From Paraburkholderia sp. BL21I4N1 (GTDB lineage Bacteria > Pseudomonadota > Gammaproteobacteria > Burkholderiales > Burkholderiaceae): DNA of 64,000 nucleotides. A program made the translations under genes and the position numbers. Numbering within the stretch: position 1 is the stretch's first letter; every line of letters starts with the position of its first letter. Below the pieces are notes generated by a model that saw only the letters and a program-made list of their open reading frames with translations, searched no databases and had not been told where the DNA came from. Shown here in pieces: positions 1 to 9,186 of this stretch. Location of the stretch: positions 310,001 through 374,000 of the forward strand of contig NZ_PVEN01000005.1 of NCBI RefSeq assembly GCF_002973525.1, read 5' to 3'.

Positions 1-21
1 TGCCGCCGGCGCGAGCCGGCC

Positions 22-1314
22 TCAGTTCAGCAATTCGGAAAAGGGAATGAAGCGCACGGTCTCGCCGGCGCTGATCGCGTGGTTCGGCGGATTGTCGATC
101 AGGCCGTCGCCCCACACCGTCGACGTCAGCACGGCCGAGCTCTGATTCGGAAACAGATCGAGACCGCCGGCCGGGTTGATCCGCGCGCGCAGGAACTCGT
201 TGCGGCGATCGGCCTTGTTCTGCGTGAAGTCAGCGCGCAACGACAGCGCGCGCGGCGCAACCGTCCGCACACCGGCGAGGCTCAAAATGAACGGACGCAC
301 GAACAGCAGGAACGTAGCGAAGCTGGAAACGGGGTTGCCCGGCAGACCGATAAAGAACGTTTCCGATGCGGATGCCGTGGCTGAAGCTGAACTACTCCGG
401 GAAGCCGCCGCCTCTTCAGTCGCCGCCCCCCGCCGCACCGCACCGAACGCCAGCGGTTTGCCCGGCTTCATCGCGATCTGCCACATCGACAGACGGCCTT
501 CGGCCTCGACCGCCGGCTTCACGTGATCCTCCTCGCCCACCGATACGCCGCCGCACGTCAGGATCAGATCATGCGCCACGGCGGCCTCTCGCAGCGTGGC
601 GCGGGTCGCGTCCAGCTTGTCGGCGACGATGCCGTAATCGGTCACGTCGCAGCCGAGCTTGTCCAGCAGACCGCGCAGCGTAAAGCGGTTCGAGTTGTAG
701 ATCGCGCCGGGTTTGAGCGGTTCGCCCGGCATGGTCAGCTCGTCGCCGGTGAAGAACACCGCGACCTTGACGCGCCGCCGCACCGCCAGCGTCGCGCAAC
801 CGACCGAGGCCGCCAGCCCCAACGCCTGCGGCGTCAGCCGCGTACCGGCCGGCAGGATCACCGAGCCGCTGCGAATGTCCGCGCCTTGCGCGGTGATCCA
901 CTCACCCGGTTGCGGGCTGTGCAGGATCGTGACTTCGTCGCCGGCGGCTTCGGTTTGCTCCTGCATCACGATGGCGTCCGCGCCGGGCGGCACCGTTGCG
1001 CCGGTGAAGATTCGCGCCGCGGTGCCGGGCTTCAGCGCTTCGGGCGCGTGGCCGGCCGGGATGCGTTGCGAGACGGGCAAACGCTGGTTGCGGGCGTCAG
1101 CCAGGTCCGCCACGCGGATCGCGTAGCCGTCCATGGAACTGGTATGCATGGGCGGGACGTCGAGCGGCGACGTGACGTCGGCCGACAGAACCCGATTCAG
1201 CGCGTCCAGCGTGGGAATCGATTCGACGCCGTCGATCGGGCTTGCGGCGCTGAGCAGGGTCGCCAACGCTTCGGCGGTAGCGAGCATCGGAGCGCGGGGC
1301 GTGGGTGTGGACAT
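22..1314 (-). CDS. moeA: Molybdopterin molybdenumtransferase MoeA
   Basis: This enzyme inserts molybdate into adenylylated molybdopterin, the last step of molybdenum cofactor synthesis in the cytoplasm. The 430-residue protein carries the family landmarks SSMDGYAIR (about 59-67), FTGATVPPGADA (103-114), FTGDE (188-192), GGVSVGEEDHVK (255-266) and GLPGNP (323-328). An Ala/Ser-rich stretch (about 294-318) just before GLPGNP looks like a family-atypical low-complexity insertion. A GC-rich inverted repeat (positions 5-20, 6-bp arms, GCGA loop) follows the stop codon without a clear T tract. It lies downstream of thrC on the same strand with about 170 bp between them, so co-transcription is possible but not shown. 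Confidence 0.95.
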   Translation of the reverse strand: MSTPTPRAPMLATAEALATLLSAASPIDGVESIPTLDALNRVLSADVTSPLDVPPMHTSSMDGYAIRVADLADARNQRLPVSQRIPAGHAPEALKPGTAARIFTGATVPPGADAIVMQEQTEAAGDEVTILHSPQPGEWITAQGADIRSGSVILPAGTRLTPQALGLAASVGCATLAVRRRVKVAVFFTGDELTMPGEPLKPGAIYNSNRFTLRGLLDKLGCDVTDYGIVADKLDATRATLREAAVAHDLILTCGGVSVGEEDHVKPAVEAEGRLSMWQIAMKPGKPLAFGAVRRGAATEEAAASRSSSASATASASETFFIGLPGNPVSSFATFLLFVRPFILSLAGVRTVAPRALSLRADFTQNKADRRNEFLRARINPAGGLDLFPNQSSAVLTSTVWGDGLIDNPPNHAISAGETVRFIPFSELLN

Positions 1315-1482
1315 CTCGGGTTTGGAAGCCGCAGGTTAAAAGAATATTGTAGCGGCCGACGCCGACGGCATGGGCAGCCGGGCGTTATGGAGGGATTTAT
1401 GGGTGTTGGGGAGGGGTTGGCACGGGCCAGGAACGACGGTGCGTGAGCCAGGCGACCCACGCACCGCGGCACGACGAACGAC

Positions 1483-2934
1483 TTAACCGCCCGTCTTCGC
1501 GACGATAAAGTCCTTCACACGCTGCGCATCCGCCGGCAGCACGTCGAAGCGCTGCGGCAGCGACTCCAGGCCCGAGAACGCCGCCGGCCGCTCCGGTTCG
1601 CGCCGCAGCGCTTCGCGGATCGTTTCGCCGAATTTGACGGGCTGCGCCGTCTCCAGCACGATCATCGGAATACCCGCTTGCAGATGCTCGCGCGCCACCT
1701 TCAGACCGTCGGCCGTGTGGGTATCGATCATCGTGTGGTAGCGCTCGAACACGTCGCGGATCGTTTCGAGGCGCGTTTCGTGACTGCTGCGGCCCGACAC
1801 GAAACCGAATTCCCGCACGCGCGCGAAATCGCCGCTCGCGGCGAGGTCGAAACCGCCCTTCTCCTCGACGTCGCGGAACAGTTGCAACACGCGCGCCGGA
1901 TCGCGGCCCAGTAGATCGAACACGAAGCGTTCGAAATTCGAGGCCTTCGAGATATCCATGCTCGGGCTGCTCGTGTGGTACGTCTCCGCAGCCTTGCGCA
2001 CGCGGTAGATGCCAGTGCGGAAGAACTCGTCGAGCACGTCGTTTTCGTTCGTGGCGACCACCAGCTTCTCGATCGGCAGACCCATCATGCGCGCGATGTG
2101 CCCCGCGCACACATTGCCGAAATTGCCCGACGGCACCGTGAACGACACGCGCTCGTCGTTCGACTTCGTCGCGGCGAAATAGCCCTTGAAGTAGTACACG
2201 ACCTGCGCGACGACCCGCGCCCAGTTGATCGAATTGACCGTGCCGATCTTGTGCTTCGCCTTGAACGCGTGGTCGTTCGAGACGGCCTTGACGATGTCCT
2301 GCGCGTCGTCGAACACGCCTTCCACCGCGATGTTGAAAATGTTCGGATCCTGCAGGCTGTACATCTGCGCCGTCTGGAACGCGCTCATCTTCTTGTGCGG
2401 CGAGAGCATGAACACGCTGATGCCCTGCTTGCCGCGCATGGCGTATTCGGCGGCGCTGCCGGTGTCGCCCGAGGTCGCGCCGAGAATGTTCAGCGTCTCG
2501 CCGTGTTTGGCCAGCGCGTACTCGAACAGGTTGCCGATCAACTGCATCGCCATGTCCTTGAACGCGAGCGTCGGCCCGTTCGACAACTCCAGCAACGCGA
2601 GCGGCGCGCCGTTTTCGACGCCGAGCGTCTTCAGCGGCGTGATCTGCGCGGCGCTTTCGTCGTCGCGCACGTTGCAGTACGTCGCGGCGGTGTAGGTCTT
2701 GCGGGTCAGCGCGCGCAGGTCTTCGGCGGGAATGTCGTCGCTGAATTTCGACAGGATCTCGAACGCGAGGTCCGCATACGGCAGCGTGCGCCAGCGCGTC
2801 AGTTCGTCGGCGGTAACGCGCGGATACTCGGCCGGCAGATACAGGCCGCCGTCTTTCGCGAGACCGCCCAGCAGAATCTGGGAGAAGGTGTGGCGCTCGC
2901 CGGCTCCGGCGCCGCGCGTGGAAAGATAGTTCAT
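1483..2934 (-). CDS. thrC: Threonine synthase
   Basis: PLP enzyme converting O-phospho-L-homoserine to threonine. The 483-residue length fits the long fungal/proteobacterial type of threonine synthase. The PLP-binding lysine sits in GPTLAFKDMAMQ (Lys126), and the phosphate-binding loop SGDTGSAA follows a few dozen residues later. It starts 8 bp after hom ends, so hom-thrC form one operon for threonine synthesis; moeA lies downstream. There are no truncations or odd features. Confidence 0.96.
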   Translation of the reverse strand: MNYLSTRGAGAGERHTFSQILLGGLAKDGGLYLPAEYPRVTADELTRWRTLPYADLAFEILSKFSDDIPAEDLRALTRKTYTAATYCNVRDDESAAQITPLKTLGVENGAPLALLELSNGPTLAFKDMAMQLIGNLFEYALAKHGETLNILGATSGDTGSAAEYAMRGKQGISVFMLSPHKKMSAFQTAQMYSLQDPNIFNIAVEGVFDDAQDIVKAVSNDHAFKAKHKIGTVNSINWARVVAQVVYYFKGYFAATKSNDERVSFTVPSGNFGNVCAGHIARMMGLPIEKLVVATNENDVLDEFFRTGIYRVRKAAETYHTSSPSMDISKASNFERFVFDLLGRDPARVLQLFRDVEEKGGFDLAASGDFARVREFGFVSGRSSHETRLETIRDVFERYHTMIDTHTADGLKVAREHLQAGIPMIVLETAQPVKFGETIREALRREPERPAAFSGLESLPQRFDVLPADAQRVKDFIVAKTGG

Positions 2935-2942
2935 AGTTCGGC

Positions 2943-4274
2943 CTAGTTCAGCGCTTCCATGCGCAGCTTCGTGACTTGCGAGACAACGGTGCTCAATGCT
3001 TCGATCGTTCTGATCGCGGCGTTGACATGCTTTTCGACCGTTTCGTGCGTGATCAGGATGATGTCGGTTTCGCCCTTGCCGTTCGCGTCGACCTGCTCCG
3101 ATTCCTTCTGCAGCAACGCGTCGATCGAGATGCCCGTATTCGCCAGAATGCGCGTGATGTCGGCCAGTACGCCGGTCACGTCCGCCACCCGCAGACGCAG
3201 GTAGTAACCGCTCGTCACGTCCTCGATCGGCAGGATCGGGGTGCTCGACAGGCTGTCTGGCTGGAACGCCAGATGCGGCACGCGATGTTCCGGGTCGGCC
3301 GTATGCAGACGCGTCACGTCGACCAGATCGGCGACCACCGCCGACGCCGTCGGCTCCGCGCCCGCGCCCTTGCCGTAGTACAGCGTGGTGCCCACAGCGT
3401 CGCCATGTACGACGACCGCGTTCATCGCGCCTTCCACGTTGGCCAGCAGGCGCTTTTCGGGAATCAGCGTGGGGTGCACGCGCAGTTCGATGCCCTTGTC
3501 GGTGCGGCGCGCGATGCCGAGCAGCTTGATGCGATAGCCGAGTTCCTCGGCGTATTTGATGTCGATCGCCGCGAGCTTGCTGATGCCTTCCACGTAAGCA
3601 CGGTCGAACTGCACCGGCACGCCGAACGCGATCGCGCTCATGATCGTCGCCTTATGCGCGGCGTCCACGCCTTCGATGTCGAAGGTCGGATCGGTTTCGG
3701 CGTAACCCAGCTCCTGGGCGGCCTTCAGCGCGGTCGCGAAGTCGAGCCCGCGGTCGCGCATTTCCGAAAGAATGTAATTCGTGGTGCCGTTGATGATGCC
3801 GGCGATGTACTGGATGCGATTGGCCGTGAGCCCTTCGCGCAGCGCCTTGATGATCGGAATGCCGCCCGCCACCGCCGCTTCGAACGCCACCATGACGCCG
3901 TTGGCGCGTGCCGCTTCGAAGATTTCCGTGCCGTGCACCGCGAGCAGCGCCTTGTTGGCGGTGACCACATGCTTGCGGTTCTTGATCGCGCGCAGCACCA
4001 GATCGCGCGCCACGCCCGTGCCGCCGATCATTTCGGCCACGATATCGATCGACGGATCGTCGACCACCGCGTTGAAGTCATCGGTCAGCGCCACCGTGCC
4101 GGCTTCCGAGCCGAGCGCCGCTGTCGCTTTCGCGGGATTGCGCACGGCAATGCGCGCGATCTCGATGCCGCGGCCCGCGCGGCGTTTGATTTCTTCCTGA
4201 TTGCGGCGCAGTACCGTGAAGGTGCCGCTGCCTACCGTGCCGAAGCCCAGCAGTCCCACTTTGATCGGTTCCAT
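2943..4274 (-). CDS. hom: Homoserine dehydrogenase
   Basis: NAD(P)-dependent reduction of aspartate semialdehyde to homoserine, the branch point toward threonine and methionine. The ATG at 4274 gives 443 residues beginning MEPIKVGLLGFGTVGSG, with the Rossmann motif GFGTVG at 10-15; longer in-frame starts only add an Arg-rich non-homologous leader. The catalytic domain has the GGIPIIKALREGL stretch and INGTTNYIL. The C-terminal hundred residues form an ACT domain, with ADVTGVLADITRILA in it, that normally binds threonine for feedback inhibition. It is the monofunctional form, not fused to aspartokinase, and the first gene of hom-thrC. Confidence 0.96.
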   Translation of the reverse strand: MEPIKVGLLGFGTVGSGTFTVLRRNQEEIKRRAGRGIEIARIAVRNPAKATAALGSEAGTVALTDDFNAVVDDPSIDIVAEMIGGTGVARDLVLRAIKNRKHVVTANKALLAVHGTEIFEAARANGVMVAFEAAVAGGIPIIKALREGLTANRIQYIAGIINGTTNYILSEMRDRGLDFATALKAAQELGYAETDPTFDIEGVDAAHKATIMSAIAFGVPVQFDRAYVEGISKLAAIDIKYAEELGYRIKLLGIARRTDKGIELRVHPTLIPEKRLLANVEGAMNAVVVHGDAVGTTLYYGKGAGAEPTASAVVADLVDVTRLHTADPEHRVPHLAFQPDSLSSTPILPIEDVTSGYYLRLRVADVTGVLADITRILANTGISIDALLQKESEQVDANGKGETDIILITHETVEKHVNAAIRTIEALSTVVSQVTKLRMEALN

Positions 4275-4364
4275 GCAGCGTGTGTTTTCGATTAGAGGTT
4301 GAAAAATAAACGGGTGGCGCGAGATGCGGCGCGGCCTCGGCCGCGCCTGGCTCCACATTGTGCG

Positions 4365-5615
4365 CTAGGCGGTGTGACGCTTGCGGTAACCGTCGAGGAA
4401 GCGCGCGATCCGGTTGATCGAATCCGCGAGGTCGTCCAGGTTCGGCAGGAACACGACGCGGAAGTGATCCGGCGTCTTCCAGTTGAAACCGGTGCCCTGC
4501 ACGAGCAGCACGCGCTCTTCCAGCAGAAGATCGAGGATGAACTGCTGGTCGTCCTGAATCGGATAAATCTTCGGGTCGAGGCGCGGGAACATGTACAGCG
4601 CCGCTTCGGGCTTCACACAGCTCACGCCGGGGATCGCCGTCAGCATGTCATACGCGAGTTCGCGCTGTTTGTACAGGCGGCCGCCCGGCAGGATCAGGTC
4701 GTTGATGCTCTGGTAGCCGCCCAGCGCGGTCTGGATCGCGTACTGGCCGGGCACGTTCGGACACAGCCGCATGGAGGCCAGAATGCCGAGCCCTTCGAAG
4801 TAGTCTTTCGCGTGGCGGCGGTTCTCGCCGGCAGTGAGGCCCGAGATGAACATCCAGCCGGCGCGGTAACCGCACGCGCGATAGCTCTTCGACAGGCTGT
4901 TGAACGTGACCGTAAGCACGTCTTCGGACAGCGACGCGAGCGCCGTGTGCTGCTTGCCGTCGTAGACGATCTTGTCGTAGACCTCGTCGGCGAAGATCAC
5001 GAGGCCGTGCTGGCGCGCGATCTCGATCAGGCCGAGCAGCAGTTCGTCCGAATACAGCGCGCCGGTCGGGTTGTTCGGGTTGATCACGACGAGCGCGCGC
5101 GTATTCGGTGTGATCTTCGCGCGAATGTCGTCGAGGTCGGGCATCCAGCGATTCGACTCGTCGCAGATGTAATGCACCGGCGTGCCGCCCGACAGGCTCA
5201 CGCCGGCGGTCCACAGCGGGTAGTCGGGCGCCGGCAGCAGCACTTCGTCGCCGTCGTTGAGCAGGCCCTGCAGCGCCATCACGATCAGTTCGGAGGCGCC
5301 GTTGCCGATGTAGATGTCATCCAGCTCGACGCCATGCACGCCCTTTTGCTGCGTGTAATGCATGATCGCCTTGCGCGCGGCGAACACGCCCTTCGAATCG
5401 GAGTAGCCCGACGAGCCGGGCAGGTTCAGGATCATGTCCTGAATGATCTCGTCCGGCGCGTCGAACCCGAACGGCGCGAGATTGCCGATGTTCAGCTTGA
5501 TGATGCGATGACCTTCTTCCTCGAGCCGTTTCGCATGTTCGAGGACGGGCCCGCGAATGTCGTAGCAGACATTCAACAATTTGTTGGACTTGAGTATCGG
5601 TTTCACGGCGGGCAC
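4365..5615 (-). CDS. alaT: Alanine-synthesizing aminotransferase AlaT-like (class I/II)
   Basis: PLP-dependent transaminase of the AlaT/AlaA type, expected to form alanine from pyruvate and glutamate. It shows INPNNPTGALYS (substrate/cofactor region), FADEVYDKIVYDG and the PLP-lysine motif SLSKSYRACGYRAGWM. The protein start is uncertain: no ATG precedes the conserved KPILKSNKLLNVCYDIRGP stretch. A GTG at 5615 (416 residues) or one at 5606 are the best candidates; a much longer in-frame extension runs through a low-complexity repeat and is unlikely to be translated. It lies 90 bp upstream of hom on the same strand, a common Burkholderia arrangement. Confidence 0.9.
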   Translation of the reverse strand: MPAVKPILKSNKLLNVCYDIRGPVLEHAKRLEEEGHRIIKLNIGNLAPFGFDAPDEIIQDMILNLPGSSGYSDSKGVFAARKAIMHYTQQKGVHGVELDDIYIGNGASELIVMALQGLLNDGDEVLLPAPDYPLWTAGVSLSGGTPVHYICDESNRWMPDLDDIRAKITPNTRALVVINPNNPTGALYSDELLLGLIEIARQHGLVIFADEVYDKIVYDGKQHTALASLSEDVLTVTFNSLSKSYRACGYRAGWMFISGLTAGENRRHAKDYFEGLGILASMRLCPNVPGQYAIQTALGGYQSINDLILPGGRLYKQRELAYDMLTAIPGVSCVKPEAALYMFPRLDPKIYPIQDDQQFILDLLLEERVLLVQGTGFNWKTPDHFRVVFLPNLDDLADSINRIARFLDGYRKRHTA

Positions 5616-6126
5616 GGATCCTGGTTGATGGCTTGGGCGAACCGGCGCGGGCGCGCAACGCCGGGCGGTTCGCCGATACGGGGAATTCGGTCGCAGTCCG
5701 GCCGCGATACGGCCGCGATACGGCCGCGATACGGCCGAAAACGGCCGAAAACAGCCGCCAGACGCGGATTGCATCGCCTTGACCGGCTGCGGGTCGAAAC
5801 ACAGCCGGAAGGCGCGCGAAAGCGGCAAAACCAAGGCAGGTAGCCGATGGGTCGCGCCCCGTATCGTCAACGCGGCTTGTGGCGGCGGATCGGCGAGGGG
5901 CGCCGCAAGGCGGCTAAAAAGTTATAATTTAGCGGATTTTGGCCGACTTCCGCAATGCACCAACCGCAACGGCAAGCCTTTTCGGCAATTTGAGCGTTGT
6001 GGGCCGCGCTGTGGGCCAGCTCGGCCCTCTCGTGTTCCACGACTCGCGTCGCCCCACCCCGCCTGTGCCCCGTGCGGCGTGGTCACGGCCTCGCATGATG
6101 CCCTACGACGACTTCGGAAAACGAAT
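5616..6126. other. Intergenic region between divergent alaT and the Mth938-like gene
   Basis: About 510 bp without a convincing gene. It holds the short tandem repeat at 5698-5757 and a TATAAT hexamer at 5923-5928 inside an imperfect palindrome (GCTAAA ... TTTAGC, 5914-5934). That hexamer could be a -10 box for the plus-strand gene at 6127, but no good -35 is seen 16-18 bp upstream. Short open frames here lack homology-like character. Confidence 0.5.
5698..5757. repeat. Short GC-rich tandem repeat
   Basis: Three copies of an 11-bp unit (ACGGCCGCGAT, the first with C for A) are followed directly by two copies of a related 10-bp unit (ACGGCCGAAA). The array sits in the leader of alaT, about 80 bp upstream of its start. 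It probably varies in copy number between strains by slippage. No function can be assigned. Confidence 0.8.
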
Positions 6127-6501
6127 TTGAAATTACATCAGGATGCCAGCGGCGCCCTCAACACCGTCACCGGTTACGGCGCCGACTACGTCGAAATCAA
6201 TCTGGTGCGTCATTCGGGCAGCATTCTCGTGCTGCCGAACGCGCCCGTCATCCCTTGGCCCGTCGCCTCTTTCGACCAGTTGAGCGCCGAGCATTTCGCC
6301 ATGCTGGTGGAAGCCGCGCCCGAAGTGGTGGTGTTCGGCAGCGGCGAACGGTTGCGTTTTCCGCACCCGCGCCTGACCGCCGCGCTGACCGCGAAGCGCA
6401 TCGGCGTCGAAACCATGGACTTCAAGGCCGCCTGCCGCACGTACAACATTTTGATGGCCGAGGGCCGCAAGGTCGCGGCCGCGCTGCTGATCGAAGGCTA
6501 G
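6127..6501 (+). CDS. Mth938-like domain protein (DUF498 family)
   Basis: A 124-residue protein with the DUF498/Mth938 fold signature: a hydrophobic GSILVLPNAPVIPWPV strand, then PEVVVFGSGERLRFPHP and a C-terminal VETMDFKAACRTYNILMAEGRKVAAALL helix region. The cellular role in bacteria is unknown; human relatives are mitochondrial assembly factors. The start is a TTG at 6127, directly before KLHQDASGALNTVTGYGADY; a GGA-containing stretch lies about 10 bp upstream. Longer in-frame starts run through Arg/Pro-rich sequence that does not resemble the family. It stands alone, about 275 bp before arnT. Confidence 0.85.
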   Translation: MKLHQDASGALNTVTGYGADYVEINLVRHSGSILVLPNAPVIPWPVASFDQLSAEHFAMLVEAAPEVVVFGSGERLRFPHPRLTAALTAKRIGVETMDFKAACRTYNILMAEGRKVAAALLIEG

Positions 6502-6775
6502 CAGGGCCACGGGCGCGGCTTGGTGCCCGGTCGGCGTGCGGCCGGCGTCCTCGTGCCGCGGCGACGTGTCGATCCGCCACGTGCGCCGGCGCGAAAAAAA
6601 CGCGGGTGCGCGCTTCCCTACCCGCCAGCCGGCAAGTTCACGCAGCTAACAGACCGCGCACCCTGGCCGCACCGGGGCCGATAACGTACACTGCGCGCCA
6701 TCGGAACCGGGCGCCGGTTCCAGACAACACCGCTTCGCCGCCCCACGCGGCGTCGCCAAACAGGTTAAAAAACCC

Positions 6776-8497
6776 ATGAACGATACGCCGTCGAGGCTAC
6801 CGCTCAACCGCACGACGATCCTGCTGCTCGTGCTGGCGCTCGCCGTGATCTGGTTCGTGCCGCTCGGCTGGCGCCATCTGCTGCCGAGCGACGAAGGCCG
6901 CTACGCCGAAATGGCGCGCGAGATGTTCGTCACCGGCGACTGGATCACGCCCCGCTACAACGGCTACAAGTATTTCGAGAAACCGCCGCTGCAAACCTGG
7001 GCGAACGCGCTGACGTTCGCCTGGTTCGGCATCGGCGAATGGCAGGCGCGGCTTTATACGGCGCTGACAGGCTTTGCCGGCGTGCTGCTGATCGGTTTCA
7101 CCGGCGCGCGCGTATTCAACGCGGCCACCGGCGTGTTCGCCGCGATCGTGCTGGCCACGTCGCCGTACTGGAACCTGATGGGCCACTTCAACACGCTCGA
7201 CATGGGCCTGTCGTTCTGGATGGAGCTGACGCTGTGCGCACTGCTGCTCGCGCAACGCCCCAACCTGCCGACCGCGAACGTGCGCGCATGGATGTGGGTG
7301 TGCTGGGGCGCCATGGCGCTCGCGGTGCTCTCCAAGGGTCTCGTCGGCGTGATCCTGCCGGGCGCCGTGCTGGTGCTTTACACGCCGATCTCGCGCGACT
7401 GGGCCGTCTGGAAGCGTCTGCATCTGATCGGCGGTCTGATCGTGTTCTTCGTGATCGTCACGCCGTGGTTCGTGCTGGTGCAGCAACGCAACCCCGAATT
7501 CCTCAATTTCTTCTTCATCGTCCAGCAGTTCAAACGCTATCTGACGCCGGAGCAGAACCGTCCGGGGCCGTTCTATTACTTCGTGCCGGTGCTGCTGGTG
7601 GGCTTCCTGCCGTGGCTGTCGGTGACCGTGCAGAGCCTGCGCCACGTGCTGCGCCTGCCACGCCAGCCGAACGGCTTCGCACCCGTCACGATGATGCTGG
7701 TGTGGACCGGCTTCATCTTCCTGTTCTTCAGCGCGTCGCACTCCAAGCTGCTGTCGTACACGCTGCCGATCGCCCCGCCCATCGCGCTCGTGATCGGCAT
7801 GTATCTGCCGCTCGTCACGCGTGACCAGTTGCGTCGTCATCTGGCCGGCTACGCGCTGTTTCTCGTCGTCGCCGCGTTCGGCGCACTGTTCATGACGCGT
7901 TTCGGCAGCCAGCGCAATCCCGCCGAGCTGTACGCCGAATACCGCGGCTGGGTGCTGGCGGCGCTCGGCGTGGCATTCGTGCTGACGCTGGCGGCCTTGT
8001 GGCTGAACCGCCGCAGCCGGGCCGGCAGCCTCGGCGCGCTCGCCACGTTCGGCGCGGCTTGGCTGCTGCTCGGCACGATCGCCGGCACCGGTCACGAAGT
8101 GTTCGGCCGGCTGAGTTCGGGCGCGCCGCTCGCGCCCGTCATCAAGGCCGAGATCGCCAGGCTGCCGCCGGACACGCCGTTCTACTCGGTCGGCGTGCTC
8201 GACCACACGCTGCCGTTCTACGTCGACCACACGATGATCATGGTCGCGCACCCCGACGAACTGGCGTTCGGCATTTCCGTCGAACCGCAGAAGTGGCTGC
8301 CGAGCGTCGACGCGTGGGTCGCGCGCTGGAAGGCCGACCGCTATGCGCTCGCGCTGATCCCGCCGTCCACTTACGACCAGTTGCTCAAAACCGGGCTGCC
8401 GATGCAAGTGATCGCCCAGGACTCCCGCCGGGTCGTGGTGGCGAAGCCGGACGCGGCGCCGACGCCCGCGCCGGCGCTGGAAAAACCGCAATCGTGA
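6776..8497 (+). CDS. arnT: Lipid A 4-amino-4-deoxy-L-arabinose transferase ArnT-like
   Basis: Inner-membrane glycosyltransferase of the GT-C/PMT superfamily that moves Ara4N from undecaprenyl phosphate to lipid A, lowering surface charge and giving polymyxin resistance. The 573-residue protein has the ArnT-type periplasmic loop after the first membrane segment (LLPSDEGRYAEMAREM, with the essential acidic residue, then GDWITPRYNGYKYFEKPPL) and about a dozen hydrophobic segments up to residue 430. A soluble periplasmic C-terminal region follows. It is the first gene of the Ara4N locus and is followed after 25 bp by the flippase-like gene. Confidence 0.93.
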   Translation: MNDTPSRLPLNRTTILLLVLALAVIWFVPLGWRHLLPSDEGRYAEMAREMFVTGDWITPRYNGYKYFEKPPLQTWANALTFAWFGIGEWQARLYTALTGFAGVLLIGFTGARVFNAATGVFAAIVLATSPYWNLMGHFNTLDMGLSFWMELTLCALLLAQRPNLPTANVRAWMWVCWGAMALAVLSKGLVGVILPGAVLVLYTPISRDWAVWKRLHLIGGLIVFFVIVTPWFVLVQQRNPEFLNFFFIVQQFKRYLTPEQNRPGPFYYFVPVLLVGFLPWLSVTVQSLRHVLRLPRQPNGFAPVTMMLVWTGFIFLFFSASHSKLLSYTLPIAPPIALVIGMYLPLVTRDQLRRHLAGYALFLVVAAFGALFMTRFGSQRNPAELYAEYRGWVLAALGVAFVLTLAALWLNRRSRAGSLGALATFGAAWLLLGTIAGTGHEVFGRLSSGAPLAPVIKAEIARLPPDTPFYSVGVLDHTLPFYVDHTMIMVAHPDELAFGISVEPQKWLPSVDAWVARWKADRYALALIPPSTYDQLLKTGLPMQVIAQDSRRVVVAKPDAAPTPAPALEKPQS

Positions 8498-8522
8498 CCC
8501 CATCTCAGGAACAGATCGTTCG

Positions 8523-8894
8523 ATGAACCCGATTTCCCTCTTCTGTATCCTCGCCGGCGTGACGTTGAACGCCTGCGCGCAGTTGCTGCTCAAAGCCGGA
8601 ACGAATGCCGTTGGACACTTCGAATTCACCCGTGCGAACATCCTGCCCATCGGTTTCCGGATCGCGACCCAGCCGCCGATTATCGCCGGGCTGGCCTGTT
8701 ATGTGATCAGCCTCGTCGTGTGGATCGTCGGGCTGTCGCGGGTGGACGTGTCGATCGCCTATCCGATGCTGTCGCTCGGCTACGTCGTCAATGCGTTCGC
8801 GGCGTGGTATCTGTTCGGCGAAGTCCTGTCGGTGCAGAAGCTGATCGGGATCGGCGTGATCCTGATCGGCGTGCTGATCCTGGCACGCAGCTAG
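8523..8894 (+). CDS. Small multidrug resistance/EamA-type membrane protein, probable Ara4N-lipid flippase subunit
   Basis: A 123-residue protein with four hydrophobic segments, as in SMR/EamA transporters and in ArnE/ArnF, which together flip undecaprenyl phosphate-Ara4N to the periplasmic face in enterobacteria. Here there is only one such gene, so a homodimer could do the job (inference). Typical features are GVTLNACAQLLLKAG in the first helix and the VSIAYPMLSLGYVVNAFAAWYLFGE stretch. Spacing of 25 bp after arnT suggests co-transcription. A gap of 292 bp separates it from arnB. Confidence 0.85.
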   Translation: MNPISLFCILAGVTLNACAQLLLKAGTNAVGHFEFTRANILPIGFRIATQPPIIAGLACYVISLVVWIVGLSRVDVSIAYPMLSLGYVVNAFAAWYLFGEVLSVQKLIGIGVILIGVLILARS

Positions 8895-9186
8895 GCGTCA
8901 CGGTCCGGCGGCGGTTCGCCGGGTTCACTTTATTACCGTTTATTGCCCGCGCGGCCCGGTGGCCCAGCGGTTCGGGTCAGCGATTCGGGGCGACGGCGAA
9001 AGACGGCGAAAGACGCCGTCGGCAAACGCCTGGAGCGCGCCGGCATGCTGGCTCAGCAAGACGTAAGCTTGACCGCGGTATGCTGTGCGGTTGCACCTTT
9101 TTTAGTTGTGGCCTTGGGTTTGCGCGGACTTTGTGGTTTACTGCGCGCCCTCTGGCTGACAAGCCTTTCAATCGAGCGAAGCATTC

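Noticed and set aside
5939..6130. A 63-residue open frame before the Mth938-like gene
   Set aside because: No ribosome site, no recognisable protein character, and it overlaps the start of a gene with clear family features.
6797..8650. A 617-residue antisense open frame over arnT
   Set aside because: Shadow of arnT: Arg/His/Glu-rich composition, no ribosome site, no domain.
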